Positions 1-8,922 of a stretch of 64,000 nucleotides of DNA are shown in pieces. The stretch covers positions 3,224,001 through 3,288,000 of the forward strand of contig CP051152.1 of the NCBI GenBank assembly GCA_003970805.2, in the 5' to 3' direction. This DNA comes from Undibacterium piscinae. Lineage in GTDB: Bacteria > Pseudomonadota > Gammaproteobacteria > Burkholderiales > Burkholderiaceae_D. Both the position numbers and the translations under genes were made by a program. Each line of letters opens with the position of its first letter. Within the stretch, counting starts at the first letter, position 1. A model generated the notes under the pieces. It was given only the letters and a program-made list of their open reading frames with translations. It was not told the DNA's origin and did no database searches.

Positions 1-1
1 G

Positions 2-727
2 GTCTATGCCACTTCCTCGATCGCGATTTTGTCGTTTATCGTTTGGGCTCACCATATGTTCACTACTGGCATGCCGGTAACGGCGCAATTGTTCTTTATG
101 TACGCAACCATGCTGATCTCGGTTCCTACCGGTGTAAAGGTCTTTAACTGGGTTGCGACCATGTGGAAAGGTTCGATGACTTTTGAGACCCCAATGTTGT
201 TTGCGGTTGGTTTCATTTTCGTATTCACCATGGGCGGCTTTACAGGGCTGATCCTGGCAGTTACTCCTATCGATATCCAATTGCAGGATACTTACTATGT
301 GGTTGCTCATTTTCACTATGTGTTGGTAGCGGGTTCCTTGTTTGCCTTGTTTGCCGGTTTTTATTACTGGAGTCCGAAATGGACCGGTTTTATGTATAAC
401 GAGACACGCGGCAAGATCCATTTCTGGGGTTCCTTGGTCTGGTTTAACATTACTTTCTTCCCTATGCACTTTTTGGGCTTGGCTGGTATGCCGCGTCGTT
501 ATGCCGATTATCCGGCCCAATTTACTGACTTCAATGTCATTGCCTCAGTCGGCGCATTTGGTTTCGGGTTGATGCAAGTGTACTTCTTGCTCTTCGTTGT
601 TATCCCTTGCATTAAAGGTGGCAAGCCAGCGCCTGCTCAGCCTTGGGATGGCGCCGAAGGATTGGAATGGACAGTACCAAGTCCAGCGCCTTTCCATACA
701 TTTGAAGAACCGCCAGTAGTTAAATAA
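2..727 (+). CDS. ctaD: Cytochrome c oxidase subunit I, C-terminal part (5' end outside window)
   Basis: Catalytic subunit of aa3-type cytochrome c oxidase in the inner membrane; reduces O2 to water and pumps protons. The reading frame is open from the window edge. It contains the VWAHHMFTTGMP motif, whose two adjacent His are Cu_B ligands, and VVAHFHYV, whose His residues bind heme a3 and heme a. Several hydrophobic helices follow and the tail EEPPVVK is hydrophilic. About 242 codons are present, less than half of the usual 530-residue protein. Downstream lie the assembly genes and subunit III, the usual betaproteobacterial order. No internal defect is seen. Confidence 0.97.
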   Translation, partial: VYATSSIAILSFIVWAHHMFTTGMPVTAQLFFMYATMLISVPTGVKVFNWVATMWKGSMTFETPMLFAVGFIFVFTMGGFTGLILAVTPIDIQLQDTYYVVAHFHYVLVAGSLFALFAGFYYWSPKWTGFMYNETRGKIHFWGSLVWFNITFFPMHFLGLAGMPRRYADYPAQFTDFNVIASVGAFGFGLMQVYFLLFVVIPCIKGGKPAPAQPWDGAEGLEWTVPSPAPFHTFEEPPVVK

Positions 728-736
728 GCTTTAGGC

Positions 737-764
737 AGGAGGTGCGATACAAGTCGCACTTCCT
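737..764 (+). terminator. Stem-loop between ctaD and the assembly genes
   Basis: AGGAGGTGCGA and TCGCACTTCCT pair over 11 bases with one G-T wobble around a 6-base loop, 10 bases after the ctaD stop. It is followed by a short T/A run rather than a strong T tract, so it may be an attenuator or an mRNA 3' end stabiliser separating abundant ctaD message from the assembly genes. Seen in sequence; role inferred. Confidence 0.45.
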
Positions 765-771
765 TTAAAAA

Positions 772-880
772 ATGAAAAATCAAAAAAAAACCGAATAATC
801 TGAGAACAGCACTCATGTTGTTTTCTGTAGTCTTGGTGTTTTTTATTGGCGTGTTTGTTAAGCAAACCTGGTTACGTTGA
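772..880 (+). pseudogene. Small cytochrome oxidase assembly protein, frameshifted in an A9 run
   Basis: As written, the ATG at 772 reads only eight codons before TAA. If the A9 run at 782-790 had eight A, the frame would continue as MKNQKKPNNLRTALMLF and end TWLR at the TGA at 878-880. That gives a 35-residue protein with a short basic N-terminus and one transmembrane helix. This matches the size, position (between ctaD and ctaG) and pattern of the small oxidase assembly protein of betaproteobacteria. The break is probably a homopolymer indel in the sequence rather than a real mutation. Family assignment is from context and topology, not from conserved residues. Confidence 0.6.
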
Positions 881-895
881 CAGGACATAGAGCCC

Positions 896-1489
896 ATGTC
901 CGAACAACCGAAAATCCAAGAATTAGCGCAACGCCAGTCTGGCACTAAGAAGCTTAATCTCACCATGCTCAGCAAGTTATCAGTGATTGCAGTGGTGATG
1001 TTTGGATTCGGTTATGCCTTGGTGCCTATCTATAAGCAAATTTGTGAATTGACAGGGGTAAATATCCTGACTCCAAAAGATATCTCGATAAAAGAAATAT
1101 CTAATTCACAAATAGATAGAACGCGTGAAGTCACCGTGGAGTTTGATGCAAATACCCAAGGTCCATGGCGCTTTCGCCCTACGGTGTCGAGTTTGAAAGT
1201 ACATCCGGGCGAAATGGCGCAGATTATGTACGAAGTGGTGAACAAGCAATCGTACAAGATGGAGGCGCAGGCTATACCTAGCTATGCTCCGCAACAGGCT
1301 GCGGCCTACTTTAAAAAGATGGATTGTTTTTGTTTTAAGCAGCAAACCCTGGAAGCGAACGAAGCTAGACAAATGCCGGTAGTCTTTTATATCGACCCTG
1401 ATTTGCCGAAAGATGTGAAAACCATCACTTTGTCATATACGTTTTTTGAGGTTGGAATGAAGCCAAAATCTGCTCCTGAAGGTATATAA
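896..1489 (+). CDS. ctaG: Cytochrome c oxidase assembly protein CtaG (Cox11), Cu_B insertion
   Basis: Membrane-anchored copper chaperone that delivers copper to the Cu_B site of subunit I. It is 197 residues, a normal length. A single transmembrane helix lies near residues 25-43 (LSVIAVVMFGFGYALVPIY); the rest is a periplasmic immunoglobulin-like domain. The copper-binding CFCF motif is near residue 142, followed by the typical sequence MPVVFYIDPDLPKD. The ATG at 896 follows a weak AGGA. DUF2970 starts three bases after the stop, so the two are co-transcribed. Confidence 0.96.
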   Translation: MSEQPKIQELAQRQSGTKKLNLTMLSKLSVIAVVMFGFGYALVPIYKQICELTGVNILTPKDISIKEISNSQIDRTREVTVEFDANTQGPWRFRPTVSSLKVHPGEMAQIMYEVVNKQSYKMEAQAIPSYAPQQAAAYFKKMDCFCFKQQTLEANEARQMPVVFYIDPDLPKDVKTITLSYTFFEVGMKPKSAPEGI

Positions 1490-1492
1490 CGG

Positions 1493-1708
1493 ATGGACGA
1501 ATTGAAACCGGCAAGTAAGCGTAATGTCTCTTTTGCGGCAACGGCAAAAGCCGTTTTTTGGTCGTTTCTAGGAATACGTAAAAAAAGTGATTACGAACAG
1601 GACGCGGCTCAGCTTAATCCTATTCATGTGATTATCGCGGGTGTGATCGGAGCATTGATTTTCATCGCGACACTCATATTGATTGTAAAAAGTGTAGTTG
1701 GAAAATAA
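1493..1708 (+). CDS. DUF2970 family small membrane protein
   Basis: A 71-residue protein with a hydrophilic N-terminus, the segment FWSFLGIRKKSDYEQDA, and one C-terminal transmembrane helix (IIAGVIGALIFIATLILIV). This is the layout of the DUF2970 family found between ctaG and ctaE in many betaproteobacteria. Function is not established; its fixed place among oxidase genes suggests an assembly or accessory role, which is inference. It starts three bases after ctaG and ends 38 bases before ctaE. Confidence 0.88.
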   Translation: MDELKPASKRNVSFAATAKAVFWSFLGIRKKSDYEQDAAQLNPIHVIIAGVIGALIFIATLILIVKSVVGK

Positions 1709-1746
1709 AAAAAATTTAGATTAAAAATTGTAATCGGGAGATAGAA

Positions 1747-2607
1747 ATGAGTTCTCACAATACTAAGGCACCTTATTATTTTGTACCGGGACCTTCTCAG
1801 TGGCCAGTACTTGGCGGCGTCACTTTATTGCTGACCATGCTAGGCGCATCTGCCTGGGTAAACGGCGCAACCTGGGGAGCTTACTTGAATTTCGCAGGTA
1901 TTTTCCTGACGCTCATCGTATTGTATAAGTGGTTTGGTGATGCCATCGCGGAGTCTGAGGGCGGTCAATACAGTGCACGGGTTGATGTATCGTATCGCTG
2001 GAGCATGAGTTGGTTTATTTTTTCTGAAGTCATGTTCTTCGGTGCATTTTTCGGAGCCCTGTTTTATGCCCGCAGCATCACTATGCCATGGCTGGCAGAT
2101 CTGGATCACAAATTGTTATGGCCTGATTTCTCCGCGCAATGGGGTAATCTCGGACCTGCCGGTACGGTAGAGGCCTTTAAGACTATGGGGCCGTTTCCCA
2201 TCCCTACCATTAATACCGCCTTGTTGCTGACATCAGGCCTGACTTTGACGATTTCTCATCATGCGCTGCGTGCCGGTCATCGTGCCAAGACTGCATTCTG
2301 GTTAGCGGCAACGGTATTGCTCGGTGCGGTATTCATGGGCTTCCAGGTTTATGAATACATGCATGCGTACAGCGAACTGAATTTGAAACTGACCTCAGGT
2401 ATTTACGGTTCTACGTTCTTCATGCTGACGGGTTTTCATGGCTTTCATGTGACTATGGGCGCCATCATGTTATCGGTGATTTTGTATCGCGTGATGAAGG
2501 GGCATTTTACGCCTGAGCAGCATTTCGCCTTCGAAGGAGCCGCCTGGTACTGGCACTTTGTTGACGTGGTCTGGCTTGGCTTGTATGTGGTTGTTTATTG
2601 GCTTTAA
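1747..2607 (+). CDS. ctaE: Cytochrome c oxidase subunit III
   Basis: Core membrane subunit of the aa3 oxidase that stabilises subunit I and its proton uptake. It has 286 residues with seven predicted membrane helices. Characteristic segments are WFIFSEVMFFGAFFGALFY, TGFHGFHVTMGA and the C-terminal WYWHFVDVVWLGLYVVVYW. The ribosome site GGGAG lies seven bases before the ATG. A strong bidirectional terminator follows, so this ends the first oxidase transcription unit. Confidence 0.97.
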   Translation: MSSHNTKAPYYFVPGPSQWPVLGGVTLLLTMLGASAWVNGATWGAYLNFAGIFLTLIVLYKWFGDAIAESEGGQYSARVDVSYRWSMSWFIFSEVMFFGAFFGALFYARSITMPWLADLDHKLLWPDFSAQWGNLGPAGTVEAFKTMGPFPIPTINTALLLTSGLTLTISHHALRAGHRAKTAFWLAATVLLGAVFMGFQVYEYMHAYSELNLKLTSGIYGSTFFMLTGFHGFHVTMGAIMLSVILYRVMKGHFTPEQHFAFEGAAWYWHFVDVVWLGLYVVVYWL

Positions 2608-2642
2608 TCAGTTGTAATCAGCCTGGATAATCTTGCCTATGA

Positions 2643-2677
2643 CACGAAAAAGCCGCACTGTGTGCGGCTTTTTCGTG
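2643..2677. terminator. Bidirectional intrinsic terminator between ctaE and the DUF2909 gene
   Basis: A perfect 16-base inverted repeat, CACGAAAAAGCCGCAC and its complement, around a three-base loop. The arms contain an A run on one side and a T run on the other, so it can work in both directions for these two convergent genes. Confidence 0.9.
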
Positions 2678-2722
2678 CTTATGCCTGAATGCCAAGTATG
2701 ATGTGCTAACTCGCTACTGAAA

Positions 2723-2923
2723 TCAGTGAATGCCGGTTGGCTGTATTAATCCAAAATGGTTAGCGACGAGAATCAGAATAAACAGACCGATAGAAAATCC
2801 TACCCGAAATGCTAAAGCTTTCACTGTACGGTTACTTTTTCCCTTATCTTTCATGAGATAGACCAGAGCTGAACCCAAGCTGAAAAAAATCAGCAAGAAT
2901 GCGATAGCGACAAAAATTTTCAT
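2723..2923 (-). CDS. Twin-transmembrane protein, DUF2909 family
   Basis: A 66-residue protein with two membrane helices (residues 1-23 and about 41-58) joined by a short basic loop, KDKGKSNRTVKALAFRVG. This is the DUF2909 pattern, a small family encoded opposite SURF1 in oxidase clusters of betaproteobacteria. Function is unknown. The gene is divergent from SURF1, with 33 bases between the two starts, so their promoters must overlap. Confidence 0.85.
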   Translation of the reverse strand: MKIFVAIAFLLIFFSLGSALVYLMKDKGKSNRTVKALAFRVGFSIGLFILILVANHFGLIQPTGIH

Positions 2924-2956
2924 AGCTGATTATCCATACAGAAAACCTTAATTGTA

Positions 2957-3673
2957 ATGCCTTTTTTCTTTCGTCTTCGCCTCATTCCCTTGTTTGCTAC
3001 CATAGCCATGGTTGCGTTAGGCGTGAGCCTGGGCCAATGGCAAAGTCAACGTGCAGCCGAAAAGGAAAATATTGCATCGGCGATGCAGCAGCGTAGCAAA
3101 ATGCCCGAACTCCAATCTTCTCAATTACTGACCACAGGTTCCGATAATGCCTTTCGTCGCGTAGTCTTGCATGGGCGCTTTGTGCACGGGTGGCCCTTGT
3201 ATCTGGATAATCGCCCGTTGCATGGAGTGGCCGGATTTTATGTAATGATGCCGTTTAGCATTGGGGGTAGCGATCAGCATGTCTTAGTCTTGCGTGGCTG
3301 GCAGCCGAGAAACCCTGTTGATCGGCTCCGTATGCCGGAGTTAGTCACACCTAAAGGTGAGCTAGTGCTTGAGGGGGTGATCAGATCAGGCGTTGATAGG
3401 GTGATGCAATTAGGGCAGCCAGGGGTAATACTACCCGGGGCTATCGTACAGAATTTGTCGCTGGCCGATGTGTCGAAACAAACACATTTAAAGATGCTCG
3501 ACTTCGTCGTTGAGCAAACCTCCGCTTCATCAGATCGCTTATTGCGTGATTGGCCGGTTCCGTCGGCAGGAGCTGATAAACACCGTGGCTATGCATTTCA
3601 GTGGTATGCCTTGGCACTGATGGCGGTCATTTTTTTCGTTGTAACAGGATTTCGTCGTGGAAAAAATAGATAA
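2957..3673 (+). CDS. SURF1 family cytochrome oxidase assembly protein
   Basis: Inner-membrane protein needed for heme a3 insertion into subunit I. It has 238 residues, with one membrane helix at each end (IPLFATIAMVALGVSLG and YALALMAVIFFVVTGF) enclosing a periplasmic domain, the SURF1 layout. Conserved pieces are SLGQWQSQRAAEK, PLYLDNRPLHGVAGF and HRGYAFQWYALA. The following gene overlaps its 3' end by 17 bases, which argues for translational coupling. Confidence 0.94.
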   Translation: MPFFFRLRLIPLFATIAMVALGVSLGQWQSQRAAEKENIASAMQQRSKMPELQSSQLLTTGSDNAFRRVVLHGRFVHGWPLYLDNRPLHGVAGFYVMMPFSIGGSDQHVLVLRGWQPRNPVDRLRMPELVTPKGELVLEGVIRSGVDRVMQLGQPGVILPGAIVQNLSLADVSKQTHLKMLDFVVEQTSASSDRLLRDWPVPSAGADKHRGYAFQWYALALMAVIFFVVTGFRRGKNR

Positions 3674-4252
3674 AAGAACTTTAGCGGGTCGTTGGAAATT
3701 GTTTGCGGTACTGGCGGTTTGCGCCGCGCCTATGGTGCTGTCGTACTTGACCTATTACGTGATTAAGCCTAGCGGTCGCACCAATTACGGCAACATACTT
3801 GATCCGCAGCTTTACCCTATGCCCAAATTGGGTGGCGCGCTGTTAGGCGGAGAGCCCAAAGAGTTAGACGCATACAGAGGCAAGTGGATTATGCTCCAGG
3901 TAGACAGTGGCACATGCGCTGAGAATTGCCAGAAAAAACTCTACGATATGCGGCAGTTACGCCTGATTCAAGGTAAAGAGATGGATCGCCTTGAGAGAGT
4001 CTGGCTAATTACCGATGATGCTCCGGTTGATACCGTACTGATACGCGCATTTGATGGCACCAGGATGATTAAAGTTGATCCTGCCGCTTTAAAAAAAAAT
4101 GGCTGCCGCCAGAAGACAATACTCAACTTAGCGAACATATTTTCATGATAGATCCGCGCGGGAATCTGATGATGCGTTTCCCGAAAGACGGCGATCCGCA
4201 AAAAATGAAAAAAGATATCTCCAAGTTGCTACGCGCTTCCGCTATCGGTTAG
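3657..4252 (+). pseudogene. Membrane-anchored Sco-like thioredoxin-fold protein, frameshifted in an A9 run
   Basis: Read as given it stops at 4148 after 163 codons. The frame breaks at the A9 run 4091-4099. With seven or ten A, it continues as WLPPEDNTQLSEHIFMIDPR and ends SAIG at 4252, giving about 198 residues. It has one N-terminal membrane helix (LFAVLAVCAAPMVLSYLTYYV) and a redox motif TCAENC near residue 86, related to the CxxxC copper site of Sco proteins. This gene sits between SURF1 and ctaA in betaproteobacteria and probably helps oxidase copper or thiol chemistry. It overlaps SURF1 and is 10 bases ahead of ctaA. The break is probably a sequence indel. Confidence 0.85.
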
Positions 4253-4262
4253 GCGAACGCTT

Positions 4263-5327
4263 ATGTGGATACAACTGGCTTTAACAGGCTTGCTGATCGC
4301 CTTGTTTCCTCTGATCTTGGTCTGGATATCGAGAGACACGGATAAATATCGGAAATTGATAGGGGTCACCTTATTTCTGACTTTAGACCTGATCATTTTC
4401 GGTGCCTTTACCCGCTTGACTGATTCAGGTCTGGGTTGCCCTGACTGGCCCGGTTGCTATGGTCAGGCGAACCCATTTCAGTCGCATGGCGCGATTAAGG
4501 CGGCGCAAGACTTGATGCCCGGCGGACCGGTGACTTTGCAGAAAGCCTGGATAGAAATGATTCATCGTTATCTGGCGATGTGCGTGGGGATGCTGATCGT
4601 GGTTCAGATGCTCGTGGCCTGGTGGCGTCGCGCCATGCTAAAACATAGCCCTTGGCTGGCAACTGGCTTATTCTTTTTCGTTTGTTTGCAAGGCGCCTTC
4701 GGAGCCTGGACCGTGACCCTGAAGTTGCAACCTGTTATCGTCACCATGCATCTGTTATTGGGAATGGGTTTATTAGGTTTATTGACCTGGGCTTGGGCAC
4801 GTGAGGATACTGACGCAGTGGTCGCGGCAGTAATGCGACCGGGCTTGATCCGGGTAGCGAGTTTGGCGCTGATTTTGTTGATCGTGCAAATCGCTTTAGG
4901 TGGATGGGTAAGCACTAACTATGCCGCATTAGCTTGTCATGACTATCCGCTGTGCAATGGTGCGCTTATACCTGAACTCGATTTTGAGCATGGATATACG
5001 CTTTGGCGTCAGTTGGGTTTGACGGCCAATGGAGATTATTTGCCATTTTCTGCACTTGTTGCGATTCACTGGGTACATAGAAGCTTCGCTTGGCTGGTCA
5101 TTGCCGTGGTTTTATGGGCGGCTTATCAGGCCAGAAAAATCCCAAAACTGAGTTGGTTGTCTAAGGCTCTGGGCTTAGTCATTTGCCTGCAATTTTTAAG
5201 TGGTGTCTCAACCGTATTTTTTTCATGGCCACTGTTGATCGCGGTGGTTCATAACGCTGGAGCGGCTTTGCTCATGCTTTTACTGTGCATGCTAAACTAC
5301 CAAGTCCGGCATGCTGCAGCACCTTGA
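4263..5327 (+). CDS. ctaA: Heme A synthase (COX15/CtaA)
   Basis: Inner-membrane enzyme that oxidises the C8 methyl of heme O to the formyl of heme A for the aa3 oxidase. It has 354 residues and eight predicted membrane helices. Hallmarks are [31 protein letters not shown] and the C-terminal-half [10 protein letters not shown] with heme-binding His. The second half also carries the [10 protein letters not shown] cysteine pair. The ATG at 4263 lies 10 bases after the repaired end of the Sco-like gene, and ctaB follows five bases after its stop. Confidence 0.96.
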   Translation: MWIQLALTGLLIALFPLILVWISRDTDKYRKLIGVTLFLTLDLIIFGAFTRLTDSGLGCPDWPGCYGQANPFQSHGAIKAAQDLMPGGPVTLQKAWIEMIHRYLAMCVGMLIVVQMLVAWWRRAMLKHSPWLATGLFFFVCLQGAFGAWTVTLKLQPVIVTMHLLLGMGLLGLLTWAWAREDTDAVVAAVMRPGLIRVASLALILLIVQIALGGWVSTNYAALACHDYPLCNGALIPELDFEHGYTLWRQLGLTANGDYLPFSALVAIHWVHRSFAWLVIAVVLWAAYQARKIPKLSWLSKALGLVICLQFLSGVSTVFFSWPLLIAVVHNAGAALLMLLLCMLNYQVRHAAAP

Positions 5328-5332
5328 TTGAC

Positions 5333-6217
5333 ATGACTACTTTAAGCCTTTCTACTAATCGTCTTGCCCAGTATCTGGCGCTGACCAAGCCGCGTGTGAC
5401 TCAACTTGCGGTATTTTGTGCCGTTATAGGGATGTTTCTGGCAACCCCGGAGTTACCTGATTGGCGTTTGGTGGTGGCCGCAACGATAGGAATCTGGCTA
5501 CTTGCCGGTGCAGCCTTTGCGGTCAATTGCCTGATTGAGCGTGAAGTAGACTCACGCATGGCACGTACCGCCCGTCGGGCTAGCGCCAGCGGTGAAATTA
5601 CGGTGCCTCAAATTCTGCTGTTTTCAGGGGTTCTTGGTGGCCTAGGAATGTGGATACTGTACGCCTTGGTGAATCCCCTGACCATGTGGCTGACCTTCGC
5701 TACCTTTGTCGGTTACGCCGTCATCTACACCATCATTTTAAAGCCGGCAACACCGCAGAATATCGTCATCGGCGGTTTGTCCGGCGCAATGCCACCAGCG
5801 CTTGGCTGGGCAGCTATCGCTAACGATCTGCCTATGCAGGCATGGTTGCTGGTGTTGATCATTTTCATCTGGACCCCGCCGCATTTTTGGGCATTGGCGA
5901 TGTATAGACGTGATGACTATGCCAGATCCGGTTTACCCATGTTGCCAATTACCCATGGCCCTGAATTTACCCGTTTTCACATCTGGTTGTATACCATCGC
6001 CTTGTTTGCGACTACCATGTTGCCGTATGCAGTGCATATGAGCGGCTTGATCTATCTGGCAAGTGCGGTAGTTCTTGGCCTGATGTTTCTCTGGTATGCA
6101 TGGCGCATCTATCGTCATTACGACGATTTGCTGGCTCGTAAGACCTTTACATTTTCTATCGTCTACTTATCGCTGCTGTTTATCGCATTGCTGGTGGATC
6201 ATTACATCAAACTATAA
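5333..6217 (+). CDS. ctaB: Protoheme IX farnesyltransferase (heme O synthase)
   Basis: UbiA-type prenyltransferase that adds a farnesyl group to heme B to make heme O, the substrate of CtaA. The ATG at 5333 ([20 protein letters not shown]) is chosen over the in-frame ATG at 5285, because the longer form would overlap ctaA and add a non-family N-terminus; this gives 294 residues. The two Asp-rich prenyl-phosphate regions are [18 protein letters not shown] and [16 protein letters not shown]. Nine membrane helices are expected. sco follows six bases later, so heme and copper delivery are co-expressed. Confidence 0.96.
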   Translation: MTTLSLSTNRLAQYLALTKPRVTQLAVFCAVIGMFLATPELPDWRLVVAATIGIWLLAGAAFAVNCLIEREVDSRMARTARRASASGEITVPQILLFSGVLGGLGMWILYALVNPLTMWLTFATFVGYAVIYTIILKPATPQNIVIGGLSGAMPPALGWAAIANDLPMQAWLLVLIIFIWTPPHFWALAMYRRDDYARSGLPMLPITHGPEFTRFHIWLYTIALFATTMLPYAVHMSGLIYLASAVVLGLMFLWYAWRIYRHYDDLLARKTFTFSIVYLSLLFIALLVDHYIKL

Positions 6218-6223
6218 AAAAAC

Positions 6224-6814
6224 ATGTATAAATTGCAGCACTTCTTGAAACTAGCCTGTCTATCTTTATTACTGTGTTTGAGCGCTTGCTCTGATCTTAA
6301 CGATAAATTTATCAATACGGATCTGACCGGCTTGGATTACGCAAAAGATTTTGCGCTTACCGATCACAATGGGAAAGCGCGCAGTTTGGCTGATTTTAAG
6401 GGCAAGGCGGTCGTCATTTTTTTTGGTTATACCCAATGTCCGGATGTCTGTCCGACTACCATGGCGGAAATGGCGAGCGTTATGAAGTTGCTTGGCAATG
6501 ACGCTGAAAAAGTCCAGGTCTTGTTCGTCACGGTTGACCCTGAACGTGACACGCAAGCTTTGCTGTCAGCCTACGTACCGACATTTGATCCGCGTTTTCT
6601 AGGTTTATCCGGTGATCAGGCCGCGACCGTTAAGGTGGCCAAAGAATTTAAGGTGTATTACCAGAAAGCTGCCGGCAAGACCGCCGATAGTTACACTATG
6701 GATCATACCGCAGGCAGCTATGTATTTGATCCACAGGGTCGTATTCGTTTGTTCTTGAAGCACGGTCAAGGCGCAGAACCGATTGCGCATGATCTTAAAA
6801 TCTTACTGAAATAA
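6224..6814 (+). CDS. SCO1/SenC family copper chaperone, lipoprotein
   Basis: Thioredoxin-fold protein that delivers copper to, or reduces, the Cu_A site of oxidase subunit II. It has 196 residues. The N-terminus is a lipoprotein signal ending LCLSACSD, with the lipidated Cys near residue 22. Copper ligands are the CPDVCPTT motif and the His of MDHTAGSYVFDP. It closes the oxidase assembly operon and a strong terminator follows directly. Confidence 0.95.
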   Translation: MYKLQHFLKLACLSLLLCLSACSDLNDKFINTDLTGLDYAKDFALTDHNGKARSLADFKGKAVVIFFGYTQCPDVCPTTMAEMASVMKLLGNDAEKVQVLFVTVDPERDTQALLSAYVPTFDPRFLGLSGDQAATVKVAKEFKVYYQKAAGKTADSYTMDHTAGSYVFDPQGRIRLFLKHGQGAEPIAHDLKILLK

Positions 6815-6841
6815 AAATGGCACTCAATGAGTGCCATTTTT
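6813..6841. terminator. Bidirectional terminator between sco and rpoH
   Basis: Perfect 13-base inverted repeat AAAAATGGCACTC / GAGTGCCATTTTT with a three-base loop, overlapping the sco stop and lying between two convergent genes. The A and T runs at either end suit termination in both directions. Confidence 0.92.
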
Positions 6842-6855
6842 ATTATTGCCTACCG

Positions 6856-7757
6856 TTAAGCGAAGCTTGCTAAAGATCCCTTCATCTTTTTCAGGGCAGC
6901 GCTTTCTATCTGACGGATACGTTCGGCAGAAACGCCATACTCATCTGCCAGTTCATGTAGGGTAGAGCCTGAACCATCATCGTTTTTCAACCAGCGAGAT
7001 TCAATGATGTGACGGGAACGCGCATCTAACTTAGATAATGCCGATTCCAGACCTTCGCTTTGCAATCGGTCATAGCGTTGCGCTTCGATGACCTGAGTCG
7101 GTTCATCGACTTCTGTCTTCAGATAGGCAATCGGCGCGAATTTATCGTCTTCGTCATCGCTTTGGGAATCCATAGCGATATCACGACCAGACAGGCGCAT
7201 TTCCATCTCTATGACTTCTTCGCGCTTGACATCAAGTTTTTTTTCGCGAGAGCCTCAATCTGGGTCGGCGACATTGCATCCAGACCCTCTTTGTTGCTGC
7301 GCAGATTAAAGAACAGTTTACGCTGCGCTTTAGTTGTCGCTACCTTTACCAGGCGCCAGTTTTTCAGAATGTATTCATGCATTTCAGCCTTGATCCAGTG
7401 CATCGCATAGGAAACCAGACGTACGCCTTGGTCAGGGTCAAAACGTTTTACCGCTTTCATCAAACCAATATTGCCTTCTTGAATCAGATCGGCGTGCGGC
7501 AAACCGTAACCGAGATAACCGCGGGCAATAGACACTACCAGACGCAAATGTGACATAACCAATTGCTGCGCGGCATTAAGATCATTGCTTTGACGCAGTT
7601 GATTGGCTAAGTCCATTTCTTGTTCATGAGTCAGCATGGGCAGACGATTTACTGCAGAAATATAGGCATCTATATTGCCTAATGTACCGCTAAACCCCAA
7701 AGCCAATGCTGTGCTATTCGAAGATGGCATAATGGTTTGTGTCGCTGAATAAGTCAT
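6856..7757 (-). pseudogene. rpoH: Heat-shock sigma factor RpoH (sigma 32), frameshifted in a T8 (A8 coding) run
   Basis: Alternative sigma factor for heat-shock promoters. The first part, 7757-7209, has region 2 ([19 protein letters not shown] and [12 protein letters not shown]); its ATG follows the strong ribosome site AGGAGGA. The frame breaks at the T run 7237-7244. With six or nine bases there it goes on as [19 protein letters not shown] into region 4 (YGVSAERIRQIESAALKKMK) and ends at 6856, giving about 300 residues, a normal RpoH. Loss of rpoH would be very costly, so a sequence indel is more likely than a real mutation. A CIRCE operator lies in the leader. Confidence 0.9.
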
Positions 7758-7836
7758 TCTTCCTCCTGATTTGCTGCCGGTCTGTGGCGATAAAATGATG
7801 AAAATTACATTAGACCAGTCACTTCAAGTTCTTATA

Positions 7837-7863
7837 TTAGCACTCTCTGAGTTTGAGTGCTAA
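7837..7863. promoter_or_regulatory. CIRCE element (HrcA operator) upstream of rpoH
   Basis: A perfect match to the CIRCE consensus, TTAGCACTC-N9-GAGTGCTAA, 80 bases upstream of the rpoH start. A perfect TATAAT on the minus strand (7873-7878) is just upstream of it, which would put CIRCE at the transcription start region, its usual place; no good -35 is seen for it. HrcA binding here would repress rpoH until heat titrates GroEL away. The sequence match is direct; control of rpoH is inferred from position. Confidence 0.93.
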
Positions 7864-7872
7864 TAACCTCTC

Positions 7873-7878
7873 ATTATA
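7873..7878 (-). promoter_or_regulatory. Candidate -10 box for rpoH
   Basis: TATAAT on the minus strand, ten bases upstream of the CIRCE arm. The expected -35 position has only a poor match. Suggestive because of its placement relative to CIRCE, not proven. Confidence 0.4.
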
Positions 7879-7995
7879 AGAACAATGCGAACAATAATTG
7901 TTGTTGCATAATAATCAATTTCAATTAATTATAAAAGTTAGAGAGCAGAATGCTGGAAAAGTTGCAGAATTTTTTGAGTTTTCTCAAGGGAATGC

Positions 7996-8910
7996 TCAAT
8001 TAATGCGCGATAGTTGTCGCCGTACCGAGAAAAAGGCACCACATAAGCCCAGGCTCATGCTCAAGGCGAGTAAGGCCATGCTTGGCAATACGCCAAGCGG
8101 GGTTAAATGGAATTCGGATGCGTATAGTTTCGCGAATTCAGCGATCGACTGATTTAATGGATGTAAAGAGAGCGCAATGAGTGCCAATGCCGAGCAGCCC
8201 GCCAAAAATCCTAATAGTGCGCCGGTGTAATAATAAGGTTTGTGGATGAAACTATTGGTGGCGCCCAATAAACGGGCGATAGAGATTTCTGCCTGATGGG
8301 AAATCACTTGTAAGCGGGTTGCGTTAAATATGACGACCACGACCACGACACTTAATGTTCCCGCCAAAAAGAGCAAGGACATTTGCAGTACTTGTACCAA
8401 TGCAGAGAGCCGCTTTACCCAGGCTGAATCAACTTGTACCACATCCACATAGTCCAATGACCTAAGCTGCGTCACCAGGGCTTCGACTTTGTGCGCATCC
8501 GAATTTGACATTGACAATACATAGGCGTCTGGCAGCGGGTTGCCGCCCAGGGTGGCGAGAACTTCCGCCAGACTGGAGGTTTGCTCCATTGCTGCCAATG
8601 CCTTATCCTTCGTGACAAAATTGAGTTTGGCCGGGATGCCGGCTTCTTTCAGTATTTTTTTGATGGGAATCGACAGGGCTGTGGCATCAGCGCGGGCGGT
8701 GGCCGGATGCATGAAAATACTGATTTCAGGCTCTATCGACAACTGCGAGGAAACCGGGCGAATATTTTCGATCAGCGTCAGACCGGCGATCGGCAGGGCG
8801 AGCGCGATGGCAACCACCAGCACATTGAACAAAAAGTTACCGGGGCTGGCGCGCAGATGTGACAGGGCACTTTTAATGGCGAACAGATGTTGGCGAAACC
8901 AGATAGTCAT
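7996..8910 (-). CDS. ftsX: Cell division protein FtsX
   Basis: Membrane partner of FtsE; the pair acts at the septum to activate peptidoglycan amidases through EnvC-type proteins. It has 304 residues: a cytoplasmic start, a membrane helix near 27-46 (FLFNVLVVAIALALPIAGLT), a periplasmic domain, and three C-terminal helices (LLFLAGTLSVVVVVVIF, YYTGALLGFLAGCSALALIA, PSMALLALSMSLGLCGAFF). This is the FtsX layout. It follows ftsE by 12 bases. Confidence 0.95.
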   Translation of the reverse strand: MTIWFRQHLFAIKSALSHLRASPGNFLFNVLVVAIALALPIAGLTLIENIRPVSSQLSIEPEISIFMHPATARADATALSIPIKKILKEAGIPAKLNFVTKDKALAAMEQTSSLAEVLATLGGNPLPDAYVLSMSNSDAHKVEALVTQLRSLDYVDVVQVDSAWVKRLSALVQVLQMSLLFLAGTLSVVVVVVIFNATRLQVISHQAEISIARLLGATNSFIHKPYYYTGALLGFLAGCSALALIALSLHPLNQSIAEFAKLYASEFHLTPLGVLPSMALLALSMSLGLCGAFFSVRRQLSRIN

Positions 8911-8922
8911 GGGAGTTCCTAG

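Noticed and set aside
7898..8152. Plus-strand open frame between rpoH and ftsX
   Set aside because: It mostly lies antisense to the end of ftsX, and its left part covers the rpoH leader; no ribosome site.
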